A DNA stretch of 64,000 bases. It comes from Segetibacter sp. 3557_3 (GTDB lineage: Bacteria > Bacteroidota > Bacteroidia > Chitinophagales > Chitinophagaceae). Each line of letters starts with the position of its first letter. The stretch's first letter is position 1. Of this stretch, positions 1-8,491 are shown one piece after another. The stretch covers positions 806,001-870,000 of the forward strand of contig NZ_SMSK01000001.1 in assembly GCF_004354985.1 (NCBI RefSeq), given 5' to 3'. The translations under genes and the position numbers were made by a program. The notes under the pieces were generated by a model. The model was not told the DNA's origin, did no database searches, and saw only the letters and a list, made by a program, of their open reading frames with translations.

Positions 1-1
1 C

Positions 2-868
2 GTTACCAAGAGCTTTCTGTCGTCAGTAATCGGCCTTGCAGTTGACAGCGGGCTCATCCGGTCAGTTACAGATACGGTTGCCCGCTATGTTCCGCCTGTT
101 GAAGTTTATCATTCCGGGCAGGTTGGCCGCGGTCCGGCCAGTGTTGGCACACCCGAGCTGATCTCCCCTTTTGAAACGCCACATAACCGGCGGTTAACCT
201 GGGATGTGATGTTGCGGCAAACCAGCGATTTTGAAGGGGTATTATGGGGTAAAGCCGATTGGGCCGATCGCCCCGACGCAGATGCTGCAAAGTGGCTGAA
301 CAGGAAACGCAACGAACCGGGTGCCGTATACGAATACAATGATGTAAGGGTAAACGCGCTTGCACTCGCTGCAACCAATGTTTGGAGAAAGCCGCTGCCA
401 CAGGTTTTGAAAGCTGGGATCATGGATCCGATTGGGGCCTCTAATACCTGGCGGTGGACAGGTTACCGAAATTCATGGATCGTGCTCGACGGTGCGCTGG
501 TGCAATGTGTTAGTGGCGGTGGCCATTGGGGCGGCGGTATGTTTATTAATGCTTACGATATGGCAAGGTTTGGCTTACTAACCATGCACGAAGGCAACTG
601 GAACGGCAGGCAGCTGCTTTCCAAACAATGGATGCGGCAGGCACTCACCCCTACCAGCGCCCAGCCAACGTATGGCTACATGAACTTTTTTCTAAACACG
701 GCTAAAAAGTACATGCCGTCGGCACCTGAAACAGCCTTTGTGCACGTTGGTAATGGCACCAATTTCATTTATGTTGATCGCGAACACGAGCTGGTTGTGG
801 TTGTGCGATGGATTGAAAACAATGCGGTTGATGGAATGGTAAAAGCGGTACTTGAGGCGTTGAAGTAA
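2..868 (+). CDS. Serine hydrolase, class C beta-lactamase family (5' truncated by window edge)
   Basis: The reading frame is open from base 2 of the window, so the N-terminus lies outside. The first visible residues (VTKSFLSS) look like the tail of the SxxK nucleophile motif, with the catalytic serine just upstream of the edge. YNDVRVNALAL matches the helix carrying the Y-x-N motif of this fold, and HVGNGTNFIYVD near the C-terminus fits the KTG-like strand region. These features place it with penicillin-binding-protein-like serine hydrolases (class C beta-lactamase, esterase or 6-aminohexanoate-oligomer hydrolase types). Substrate cannot be told from sequence. It is followed by a structured intergenic repeat and a convergent MBL-fold gene. 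Confidence 0.8.
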   Translation, partial: VTKSFLSSVIGLAVDSGLIRSVTDTVARYVPPVEVYHSGQVGRGPASVGTPELISPFETPHNRRLTWDVMLRQTSDFEGVLWGKADWADRPDADAAKWLNRKRNEPGAVYEYNDVRVNALALAATNVWRKPLPQVLKAGIMDPIGASNTWRWTGYRNSWIVLDGALVQCVSGGGHWGGGMFINAYDMARFGLLTMHEGNWNGRQLLSKQWMRQALTPTSAQPTYGYMNFFLNTAKKYMPSAPETAFVHVGNGTNFIYVDREHELVVVVRWIENNAVDGMVKAVLEALK

Positions 869-942
869 TTCAAGATGAAAATGGATGCTGCGGAAACAAC
901 GGTTTGCGTTCCCGTTAAGTACGAGGGGATTCTTTGGCGTTT

Positions 943-1036
943 CCCCCCAACTCAGGTTGGGGGGCCGGGCTTTTGCTCCAAGCCCTTGCCCTCCTCCGTC
1001 GGGCTGCGGGGCTTTCCGCGCCAATCCCTAACGCGG
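943..1036. repeat. GC-rich structured intergenic element (REP-like)
   Basis: Three nested or adjacent inverted repeats lie in the gap between convergent genes: CCCCCCAAC/GTTGGGGGG (943-951 with 956-964), GGGCTT/AAGCCC (967-972 with 980-985) and CCGCG/CGCGG (1016-1020 with 1032-1036). The block is much richer in GC than the flanking DNA. There is no T-run, so it is not a plain terminator. No second copy was found in this window. Confidence 0.45.
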
Positions 1037-1115
1037 TGAACTGCACATCCTTTGATTTGCGATTTAATAAACATGGGGATACGTGCAGAAAAGCTTCCTG
1101 TTGCTGCTCATGTTT

Positions 1116-2099
1116 CTAAAGCCACCACTTGTTAACGTAGCTCCCGGCATCAACGTCTCGTGTTTCGCCCGGCGCAGGTAACAACAACTGCACCCCAGCT
1201 GCTTCTGCTGCCACCATTACGCGCTCTACGGGTTCGGTCCAGGGATGAAATGCCAGGGGAAAGGTGCCCCAGTGTATTGGCATCAGGAGTTTGCCGCGGA
1301 GGTCCTGGTTAGCCCTGATGGCGTTTTCAGGACCCATATGAATTTGTTCCCATTCGGGGTTGTATGCACCGGTATCAAGCATGGTAAGGTCAAAAGGCCC
1401 CAGCCGGTCACCAATTTTCTTAAACCCATCGTAGTATCCGGAGTCTGCACCAAAGTATACATTATGATCAGGCCCTTTGATGGCATAAGAGCCCCAGAGC
1501 GTATGAAATCGGTTGAGCAGGCTCCTGCCCGAAAAGTGCCTGGCCGGCAAAGCGGTGATCGTGCAGTTTCCCACGTTTGTTTCTTCTCACCAATCCAGCT
1601 CAGTTATCTGGCCAGCGTCAACTCCCCATGCTTGGAGTATAGCGGCAACACCTTTCAGACAAACAATCCGGGTTCCCTTTTTTGTAATTTGCTGCACGGC
1701 GGACTTGTCCAGATGATCGTAGTGGTCGTGCGATATCAGCAGGCGATCAATTGCGGGAAGTTCGTTTAGGGCAATCGGGTTCTGGAAAAACCGTTTTGGC
1801 CCGACCTTGGCCACCGGCGATGCGCGTTGACACCAAAGCGGGTCGGTAAGAAAACGGTTACCGTCGATGTCGATGATCGATCCTGAATGACCAAGCCAGG
1901 TAATCTTTAATCCATTTGACGCTGTTGATTTAAACTCGTTGGGGTTTACCTTAAATGGCCCCGGGGCAGATGAAGGTATAACGCCCTCATGCCGTTGCAG
2001 GTACATCCTCATAATCCTCCAGAACGACCCTTTGGGCATCACCTCCGTTGGAACAGGGTTCAGGTATATCTTACCGTTATAATGATCAGAATTGTTCAT
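1116..2099 (-). pseudogene. MBL-fold metallo-hydrolase interrupted by an in-frame TGA
   Basis: Starts at ATG 2099. The first 170 codons contain the metal-binding signature HDHYDHLD preceded by GHSGSIIDIDG, typical of UlaG / NAPE-PLD-like beta-lactamase-fold hydrolases. A TGA at 1587-1589 then follows ITELDW. The same frame continues as EETNVGNCTITALPARHFSG and runs to 1116, giving the rest of the fold (GADSGYYD, PIHWGTF). Relatives usually have a second Trp (DWW) at the stop position, so a single TGG to TGA change would explain the break. No frameshift is needed. Possible readings are a nonsense pseudogene, a sequencing error, or two separately translated halves (a GTG lies at 1574). I favour the pseudogene. 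Confidence 0.75.
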
Positions 2100-2248
2100 T
2101 CACTTGAAAATTAGGATAGGCAACTCGGGATTGTTTTGCTGCCATTACAATTAAAAGGGTTTCTTGTAACCTTATTTGCACAACTGGCTAATAATCTTTA
2201 CGATACGACAAAGCTGGCACTATTTTGTTTGCGTTTACAGAAAATCTT

Positions 2249-2530
2249 ATGCAAGACCAGTTGCTTAGCTCCAGCCAGGATCAAACACCACAAAAGCAGT
2301 CCGCGGAAACGGTCAGCGAATTGGTACACCGTCACCTGAGCGACCAACATCACGAGATTACAGATGAAGAAATCAGGAACGTTGACCTTCAACTCGACAA
2401 TAGTGTACCAGACGAAATTGTTGAAAGCGCCCATGATGTGAAAGACAAGCTTAGGCGCAAGTCAGCCTCCGCAACAGATGATACTGAAGCACCCCGGATT
2501 ACCACCCCAGCAGATATTCTTGGAAGCTAA
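2249..2530 (+). CDS. Small acidic hypothetical protein (93 aa)
   Basis: Begins at ATG 2249 (MQDQLLSSSQDQ); an in-frame TTG lies 24 bases upstream but is less likely. The protein is hydrophilic, has no signal peptide or membrane segment, and is rich in Glu, Asp and Gln (HHEITDEEIRNVDLQLD), so it is probably cytosolic and helical. It ends in a conserved-looking RITTPADILGS tail. It lies between the divergently oriented MBL pseudogene and the convergent GNAT gene. I do not recognise the family. Codon use looks like its neighbours, which supports a real gene. Confidence 0.55.
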   Translation: MQDQLLSSSQDQTPQKQSAETVSELVHRHLSDQHHEITDEEIRNVDLQLDNSVPDEIVESAHDVKDKLRRKSASATDDTEAPRITTPADILGS

Positions 2531-2705
2531 ACGGCGGCCGAAAGTCCCGGAGGACACGCTTGCTGAACGGACATTCGTATTCCCAACATATCTATTCCAG
2601 GATCCGCAAGGTTTTTTGCCTGAGCCAAACATGTTTCTTGCGGAAATCTTTTGTAGATCGTTAACGCAGAATACTTTAGTTGGAAAACTACCGCGGCGTG
2701 GGCGC

Positions 2706-3251
2706 TTACTCCTGGAAAGATTTATCCTGGTTCGCTTCGTAGACCCGTTCCCGGATGATTTCGACTATCTCGTTGAATCGGGATTGAGACAGGACCGGCT
2801 GATTGGTTAACAGGTGCATCGGTAGACCGTTACCACCATTGCGATAGGGCGGTTGGACATATGAGTATGGCGCAACATGAAAACCTGTTCGTTGGTAAAA
2901 ACGTATTCGTCGATCAGATGCCTCGTCTGAAGCATATTCCGCCTCAAGTACAACATAGTCATATTGAACAAGTAGCTGGTTCAGCAGGCTTGCACCTACG
3001 CCCGCACCGCGGATTTCAGGCTTTATGGCAAAATGTTCGATATAAACAAAGTCCGGGAAAGGCCAATAAACAATAAATCCGGCAAAAGCTCCTGTCACTT
3101 GAACGACCTCTATTTGCATGACAGGGTGATCTGCCAATGCCAGCAAGTCCTGCCAATACCGGCGTTCCTGCAACGGGAAAGCAGACTCGTAGAGTTCCTT
3201 GAAAACAACCAGGTCGGGATTATTTCTATCGTGGATTCGCTTCAGTTGCAT
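2706..3251 (-). CDS. GNAT-family N-acetyltransferase
   Basis: A 181-residue protein starting at ATG 3251. The acetyl-CoA-binding motif A is visible as RGAGVGASLLNQLL (about residues 80-93), preceded by the beta-4 strand FVYIEHFAIKPE and followed by RFYQRTGFHVAP, the usual 'FYxxxGF' segment of GNAT enzymes. It should transfer an acetyl group from acetyl-CoA to an amine on a small molecule or protein. The acceptor cannot be predicted. It is transcribed towards the 2249-2530 gene, with about 175 featureless bases between them. Confidence 0.85.
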   Translation of the reverse strand: MQLKRIHDRNNPDLVVFKELYESAFPLQERRYWQDLLALADHPVMQIEVVQVTGAFAGFIVYWPFPDFVYIEHFAIKPEIRGAGVGASLLNQLLVQYDYVVLEAEYASDEASDRRIRFYQRTGFHVAPYSYVQPPYRNGGNGLPMHLLTNQPVLSQSRFNEIVEIIRERVYEANQDKSFQE

Positions 3252-3472
3252 AGAGAGAGTCCTTTTTTGATCAGGCTTAAATTGATAACGTTCAATAGTT
3301 CCGGGGCTTAAGCAAGCACATTGCGAGCTAATACTGATTATTCATCGTGGTGGCACAGTATTTAAATATATTTGCTAATTAGATTCATTCATCACAAAAC
3401 TATTTTAATTCAATACGCTGTTCGTTACCTGCACCGATCCTGTACAAACAAAGGGACAAAATCGGGTTTAAG

Positions 3473-3480
3473 TAGCTTTG
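3473..3480 (+). promoter_or_regulatory. Putative -7 element (TAGCTTTG)
   Basis: An exact match to the Bacteroidota primary-sigma -7 consensus TAnnTTTG, 16 bases before the start codon at 3497. No clear TTG -33 element is seen at the expected 19-21 base spacing. The resulting leader would be very short. Confidence 0.4.
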
Positions 3481-3496
3481 CAGCAATTCTCAAGTA

Positions 3497-4792
3497 ATGA
3501 CGGAAATTTTTATTATCCTCGGCCTGCTAATCTTAAACGGCCTTTTTGCGATGGCCGAGATCGCGCTGTTGTCGGCACGGAGAGCTAGGCTTGAAGTCCA
3601 GGCAAATAAAGGCGACGCAAGAGCAAAGTCCGCTTTAGACCTTGCAGCCCACCCCGACACTTTTTTATCTACCATTCAAATAGGTATTACCCTGATGGGT
3701 ATCCTCACGGGTATTTTTTCCGGCGAAAAAATCAAGAATGAACTTGTAGTTCTGCTTAAGGACTTAACGATATCAGAAAGTAACAGAAAGTCGCTTGCTA
3801 CTGTTATCGTTGTGGTTGGTATTACCTATCTATCGCTGATCGTGGAGCTTGTTGCTAAACGAATCGGCCTTTCCAAACCGGAAGCCGTAGCCAAACTCGT
3901 TTCCGGCCCCATGCGCCTGATCACAAAGCTTACCTACCCATTTATATGGTTACTCAGCAAGTCAACCATGCTGATTTCCAAAATATTCAACATTCGCAAT
4001 AACGATAGCCAGGTTACTGAAGAAGAAATTAAGGCAATCATCAGCGAGGGTACCGAACATGGCGCCATAGAGGAGGCCGAACAGGAGATCATTGAAAGGG
4101 TGTTTCATCTCGGCGACCGGAACATTACTTCGCTGATGACCCACCGGAGTGATATTGTTTGGATGGACATCAATGAACTCGTGGTGGACATTAAGCAAAA
4201 GATGAGCGAGGTTGTACACAGCACTTACCCGCTCTGCGACGGTGCCATCGACAACATCAAAGGTGTGGTCAGTATTAAGGACCTTCTGCTGGCCGCAGAC
4301 AATACCCCGCTTAGGGATCTCATGAAACCGGGATTATATGTACCTGAGAATAATTCAGCCTACCAACTCCTGGAAAAATTCAGGTCGTCTGCTACTAATA
4401 GCTGCTTTATCGTGGACGAATATGGTAGCCTGCAGGGTATGATCACGCTCAACAACATTCTTGAAGCAATTGTAGGAGATATTGCCCCGGAGGCGGAGGA
4501 CGACTACGAAATCATTGAACGGGAGGACGGCACTTTCCTTATTGAGGCCCAGTTACCATTTTACAACTTCCTGAGCAGGTTTGGCAAAACAGAATATATG
4601 AATGAGGGGGAGCACGATTTTAATACCCTGGCAGGTTTTATCTTACACATGCTTGAACGGATCCCGAAAACCGGTGACAAACTTGAGTGGAAAGGCTTCG
4701 AATTTGAAATAGTAGATATGGATGCCCACCGTATCGATAAAATATTGGTGACCTGCTCTGAGGCAATTAAGGAAGAGCTGGAGGAAGGCTAA
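3497..4792 (+). CDS. Hemolysin-family / CNNM-CorC-type transporter (DUF21-CBS-CBS-CorC_HlyC)
   Basis: This 431-residue protein has the full family architecture. An N-terminal DUF21 membrane domain (residues 1 to about 190) has hydrophobic segments at about 2-24, 55-75, 98-120 and 140-160. A CBS pair follows (about 205-330; MTHRSDIVWMDI, CFIVDEYGSLQGMIT). The C-terminal CorC_HlyC transporter-associated domain starts near residue 345 (FLIEAQLPFYNFLSRF). Proteins of this family act in magnesium or cobalt efflux in the inner membrane; the hemolysin name is historical. It is monocistronic, with its own -7 element upstream and a perfect-palindrome terminator downstream. Confidence 0.9.
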   Translation: MTEIFIILGLLILNGLFAMAEIALLSARRARLEVQANKGDARAKSALDLAAHPDTFLSTIQIGITLMGILTGIFSGEKIKNELVVLLKDLTISESNRKSLATVIVVVGITYLSLIVELVAKRIGLSKPEAVAKLVSGPMRLITKLTYPFIWLLSKSTMLISKIFNIRNNDSQVTEEEIKAIISEGTEHGAIEEAEQEIIERVFHLGDRNITSLMTHRSDIVWMDINELVVDIKQKMSEVVHSTYPLCDGAIDNIKGVVSIKDLLLAADNTPLRDLMKPGLYVPENNSAYQLLEKFRSSATNSCFIVDEYGSLQGMITLNNILEAIVGDIAPEAEDDYEIIEREDGTFLIEAQLPFYNFLSRFGKTEYMNEGEHDFNTLAGFILHMLERIPKTGDKLEWKGFEFEIVDMDAHRIDKILVTCSEAIKEELEEG

Positions 4793-4846
4793 CACGATTT
4801 GCCGTAAGAAGGTTTTTACGATAGCATAACAGGATGTCTTATTATC

Positions 4847-4870
4847 TCAGAAGGCGCCTTCTGATTTTTT
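4847..4870 (+). terminator. Rho-independent terminator after the CorC-type gene
   Basis: TCAGAAGGC pairs with GCCTTCTGA as an uninterrupted palindrome, followed directly by TTTTTT. It lies 55 bases after the stop of the CorC-type gene. Confidence 0.8.
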
Positions 4871-4898
4871 ACTTTTTACTTTTGATTTTAAACTTTGA

Positions 4899-5381
4899 CT
4901 AAAAGCTATAACTATAATTCGTAGCAGGATACTCTAGTTTGTCGCTTCGTTCCTTACCATAACCCTGTATGCGAAGCATATTCACCTGTTGGCTATTTTC
5001 GTCGTAGAGCAGGTTGTTTACCATCCCAATTTTCTTAACGCCATCCAGTCCTGCAACTTCAAAAAAGCTCCACGTACTTCCTTCTTCCTGCTGGTAGCCT
5101 ACAAAGCGCATTGCTGTGGGCTTACCATCGACTATTAACTGAAGGTGTTTGCTTATATAGGCCGACAAATGTTTTCCTGATTGTTGTTTATCCGCGGGGC
5201 TCATAATAACAGCTTTGCAGCCACAATCTTTTCGAACAGCCTTCTCAAGGTCATCAGTAAACACCCGAACACTTACCTCCAGCGTTTTTTGCTTTTGGTC
5301 ATAGTTCAGTTCGGTCATACTGATATAAAAAGGATGAAAGGCGATAAGATTAACCACAAACAGGTGAAACATTCCAAGCAT
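4899..5381 (-). CDS. DUF6702 family protein
   Basis: ATG at 5381 (MLGMFHLFVVNLIAFHPFY) is preferred over a TTG at 5402, because it gives the short hydrophobic N-terminus and HPFYISMTEL motif seen in DUF6702 proteins. The 160-residue product continues with LEVSVRVFTDDLE, a two-Cys KDCGC segment, and a C-terminal beta-rich region (SFFEVAGLDGVKKIGMVNN). It is probably secreted or membrane-anchored. The role is unknown, but DUF6702 genes commonly neighbour M1 peptidases and HupE-like proteins. Both occur here, divergently transcribed from an 80-base intergenic region. Confidence 0.8.
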   Translation of the reverse strand: MLGMFHLFVVNLIAFHPFYISMTELNYDQKQKTLEVSVRVFTDDLEKAVRKDCGCKAVIMSPADKQQSGKHLSAYISKHLQLIVDGKPTAMRFVGYQQEEGSTWSFFEVAGLDGVKKIGMVNNLLYDENSQQVNMLRIQGYGKERSDKLEYPATNYSYSF

Positions 5382-5462
5382 CGGCCATAAATTGATCGGC
5401 AAAAGTCTTGTTTAATATCCGAGTTTTGCGGTTCCACTTTAAAAATTCGGGTTAAAATAAGA

Positions 5463-6041
5463 ATGCACGAGTTTGCTTTATACTTTAAGCTTGGGTGGCA
5501 GCATATAGCCGATCTCAGGGGGATTGACCACATAATATTTCTGCTTGCAATGTGTTTACCCTACCAGCTTAAAGACTGGAAGAAGCTGCTGCTGCTGGTT
5601 ACGGCATTTACGATAGGTCATTCGATTACGCTATTACTAAGTGTTGTTAACGTCATACGCTATAGAACTGCCATTATAGAGTTTGTTATCCCGGTTACAA
5701 TTATCATCACAGCAAGCACCAACCTTTTCGCAAAAAATCTCAGCTCCAAAGGACAATATCCCTTGGTTTATTGGCTGGCCCTGGTCTTTGGCCTGGTGCA
5801 TGGGCTTGGCTTTAGCAACTACCTCAAAAGCCTGCTTGGCAGAAACAGCAATATCTTTCTGCAGCTTTTTTCATTTAATATCGGTTTAGAAGCCGGACAG
5901 CTGATGATCGTGATTGCTTTAATGACTATTTCCTTTATTTTGCTCACCCTTTTGAAAGTGAACCAAAGAGCCTACATGCTGGTAGTTAGTGGAGGAATTT
6001 TATCGCTTGCCATTGAAATGGCGATACAACGGCTTCCGTAA
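5463..6041 (+). CDS. HupE/UreJ-like membrane protein
   Basis: A 192-residue polytopic membrane protein with about six hydrophobic segments. The histidine and acidic motifs typical of HupE/UreJ proteins are present: GIDHIIFLLAMCLP near residue 20, FTIGHSITL near residue 48 and FGLVHGLGFSN near residue 110. HupE/UreJ proteins are linked to nickel uptake for hydrogenases and ureases, but the Bacteroidota subgroup next to M1 peptidases has no proven cargo and no nickel enzyme is visible here. The stop codon is 13 bases from the M1 start, so the two are probably co-transcribed. Confidence 0.85.
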   Translation: MHEFALYFKLGWQHIADLRGIDHIIFLLAMCLPYQLKDWKKLLLLVTAFTIGHSITLLLSVVNVIRYRTAIIEFVIPVTIIITASTNLFAKNLSSKGQYPLVYWLALVFGLVHGLGFSNYLKSLLGRNSNIFLQLFSFNIGLEAGQLMIVIALMTISFILLTLLKVNQRAYMLVVSGGILSLAIEMAIQRLP

Positions 6042-6054
6042 TAAAAAAACATTA

Positions 6055-8400
6055 ATGAGAAAACAGACGCTTCTTTTTGCCGCTTTGGTGGCAGGTATTT
6101 TTTGTGGACACGCGCAAAACCAGAGTAATCCGGGCGCAGATCACGGAAACAAGTTTGAGGAACTGAATTACCTTCTTTCGGCGCCAAACGGTTATCGTAC
6201 GGCAAGTGGCGCACCGGGTCCACAATACTGGCAGCAACAGGCCGATTACGACATTGCGGTGGAACTCGATGAGCCCAACAACATACTTACCGGAACAGAA
6301 ACGATTACCTACTTCAACAATTCGCCAAACCCATTGCGATATGTTTGGTTGCAGCTCGACGAGAACTTCCATAATCCCAAAAGCGCCAATAACCAGGCAA
6401 ATACCAGCCGCATGCAAAACAGCATGACGGATCAGCAACTTACTAACCTGGAACCCTGGCGTAAACTTGAAGGATATGGAATGAACCTGACCAGGGTAAC
6501 GGACGCAGCTGGCAAGCCACTCAAGTACACGATCAACCAAACGATGATGCGCCTGGACCTGCCCGCAACCTTGAAGCCGGGGGAAAGGATTGCGTTTAAG
6601 ATCGATTGGAATTACAAGATCCCGGATAAGCTTACCCGGTACGGACGCGGTGGTTACGAGTACTTTCCTGAAGATGGCAATAACCTCTACTCAATTGCCC
6701 AGTTCTACCCGAGAATGGCAGTTTACAGCGACTTCCAGGGATGGCAACTGCTGCAGTTTACCAGTGGGGCCGAATTCGCGTTAACCTTTGGCAATTTCAA
6801 AGTTAAAATAACGGTACCTGCTGACCACATTGTTGCAGCCACCGGCGAGTGCCAAAACCTGCGTAGCGTGCTTACCGGGGCGCAGTACCAGCGCTGGCAA
6901 CAGTCGCAGGTAGCTAAAGAGCCCCTGGAGATTGTAACCCTGAATGAAGCGCTGGAAGCTTCAAGGCAAAAAAGCACAGCGAAAGAAACCTGGGTGTTTA
7001 ATGCACAAAATGTACGCGACTTTGCATTCAACGCATCCCGCCGCCTGGTCTGGGACGCCATGCCGCAAATGATTGAAGGCAGAAAGGTGATGTGTATGAG
7101 CTTTTATGGCAAAGAAGCTTACCCGCTATATCGTAAATACTCCACCAAAGCTGTTGCGCAAACCCTTAAAACCTATTCCAATTTTACCATACCGTACCCC
7201 TACCCTGTTGCCCAGTCTGTGGAGGCAGCAATCGGAATGGAGTATCCAATGTTGGCGATGAACTATGGCCGGGCTGAAAAAGATGGCACGTATACCGAAG
7301 CGGTTAAATACGGCGCTATCGGAGTGATCATCCATGAGGTTGGCCACAACTTTTTCCCGATGATCGTCAACAGTGACGAACGACAGTATTGGTGGATGGA
7401 CGAAGGGCTAAATACATTTTGCCAGTTTCTTACCGAACAGGAGTTTGACAACAATTACCCATCGCGTAGAGGGCCAGCTCACCTGATCACAGATTATATG
7501 AAGCTCCCAAAGGAAATGCTTGAGCCAATTATGACCAAAGGTGATGCAGTAGCTAACGTGGGTTCAAACGCTTACGCAAAGGCTGCTACCGGGCTTAATA
7601 TTCTGCGTGAAACCATTATGGGTCGTGAACTGTTTGACTTCGCATTTAAAGAATATGCACGCAGGTGGGCCTTTAAACATCCGACCCCTTCCGACTTCTT
7701 CCGTACCATGGAAGATGCCAGCGGAATAGACCTTGACTGGTATTGGCGCGGCTGGTTTTTTGGAACCGATCCCGTAGATATATCACTCGACAGCCTTAAA
7801 TGGTACCGGATGGATGGCGCACCCGCCGTAGGGGGCAAACAACCCGAATTTGAGTCGATCAGCAAGATGCGAAATCGTGCTGGCGGGCAAATCAAGTTTG
7901 GTGTTGACACGGATACCACTTTACGCGATTTTTACTACTACAACCCGGGTGCAGATGCTGCATACAATGCTCAAAAAACTTATCGCGACAGCGCGGTTCG
8001 GCGGGACTCTGCAAATGCCTCCAGGTGGATCAACAAGAATTTCTATGAGCTCACGTTCTCAAATCGCGGCGGGATGCTGATGCCAATCGTACTGGAGTGG
8101 ACCTTTGAGGATGGAACGAAAGAGGTACAATACGTACCGGTTTCCATATGGATGCTGAACGAGCGCAAGGTTACTAAAGTGTTTATCAAAGACAAACAGG
8201 TTACAGCGGTTCGTCTTGACCCGTATAAAGAAACTGCCGACATTAATGAGGCCAATGGAATGTGGCCGGTTCAGCAGTTGCCGAGCCGCTTTCAACTGTT
8301 TAAACAGGCCCAGGAGTCAGGCAGAGGGCAAAGTACCGGTAATAACTCAATGCAGCGGGCGCTTCAACAACAGCAAGGCCAGCAACGCAAGCCTGAGTAA
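6055..8400 (+). CDS. M1-family metallopeptidase (secreted)
   Basis: The start is set at ATG 6055 (MRKQTLLFAALVAGIFCGHAQ). This gives a clean signal peptide, whereas the longer frame from 5989 overlaps hupE. The 781-residue enzyme has the M1 N-terminal beta-domain, an IGMEYPM substrate-anchoring motif (GxMEN-like), HEVGH at residues 427-431 and the third zinc ligand Glu450 in WWMDEG, 18 residues after the second histidine, exactly as in the family. The C-terminus is Gln-rich. It should remove N-terminal amino acids from peptides in the periplasm or at the cell surface. Confidence 0.92.
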   Translation: MRKQTLLFAALVAGIFCGHAQNQSNPGADHGNKFEELNYLLSAPNGYRTASGAPGPQYWQQQADYDIAVELDEPNNILTGTETITYFNNSPNPLRYVWLQLDENFHNPKSANNQANTSRMQNSMTDQQLTNLEPWRKLEGYGMNLTRVTDAAGKPLKYTINQTMMRLDLPATLKPGERIAFKIDWNYKIPDKLTRYGRGGYEYFPEDGNNLYSIAQFYPRMAVYSDFQGWQLLQFTSGAEFALTFGNFKVKITVPADHIVAATGECQNLRSVLTGAQYQRWQQSQVAKEPLEIVTLNEALEASRQKSTAKETWVFNAQNVRDFAFNASRRLVWDAMPQMIEGRKVMCMSFYGKEAYPLYRKYSTKAVAQTLKTYSNFTIPYPYPVAQSVEAAIGMEYPMLAMNYGRAEKDGTYTEAVKYGAIGVIIHEVGHNFFPMIVNSDERQYWWMDEGLNTFCQFLTEQEFDNNYPSRRGPAHLITDYMKLPKEMLEPIMTKGDAVANVGSNAYAKAATGLNILRETIMGRELFDFAFKEYARRWAFKHPTPSDFFRTMEDASGIDLDWYWRGWFFGTDPVDISLDSLKWYRMDGAPAVGGKQPEFESISKMRNRAGGQIKFGVDTDTTLRDFYYYNPGADAAYNAQKTYRDSAVRRDSANASRWINKNFYELTFSNRGGMLMPIVLEWTFEDGTKEVQYVPVSIWMLNERKVTKVFIKDKQVTAVRLDPYKETADINEANGMWPVQQLPSRFQLFKQAQESGRGQSTGNNSMQRALQQQQGQQRKPE

Positions 8401-8465
8401 TCCGGTATAATCCGTTTATTGTTGTGGAGCCTTAACCGTCAACCAGATTAATCAATAACTTAACG

Positions 8466-8485
8466 AAGCCACTCCGGTGGCTTTT
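8466..8485 (+). terminator. Terminator-like hairpin abutting the next start codon
   Basis: AAGCCAC pairs with GTGGCTT around a TCCG loop, followed by TTTA. It suits an end for the M1 transcript, but it finishes only about six bases before the esterase ATG at 8492. It may therefore act instead in the leader of that gene. Confidence 0.4.
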
Positions 8486-8491
8486 ACCATT

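Noticed and set aside
2478-2810. 110-codon plus-strand open frame
   Set aside because: Overlaps both the 2249-2530 gene and the antisense of the GNAT gene; composition is that of an antisense shadow.
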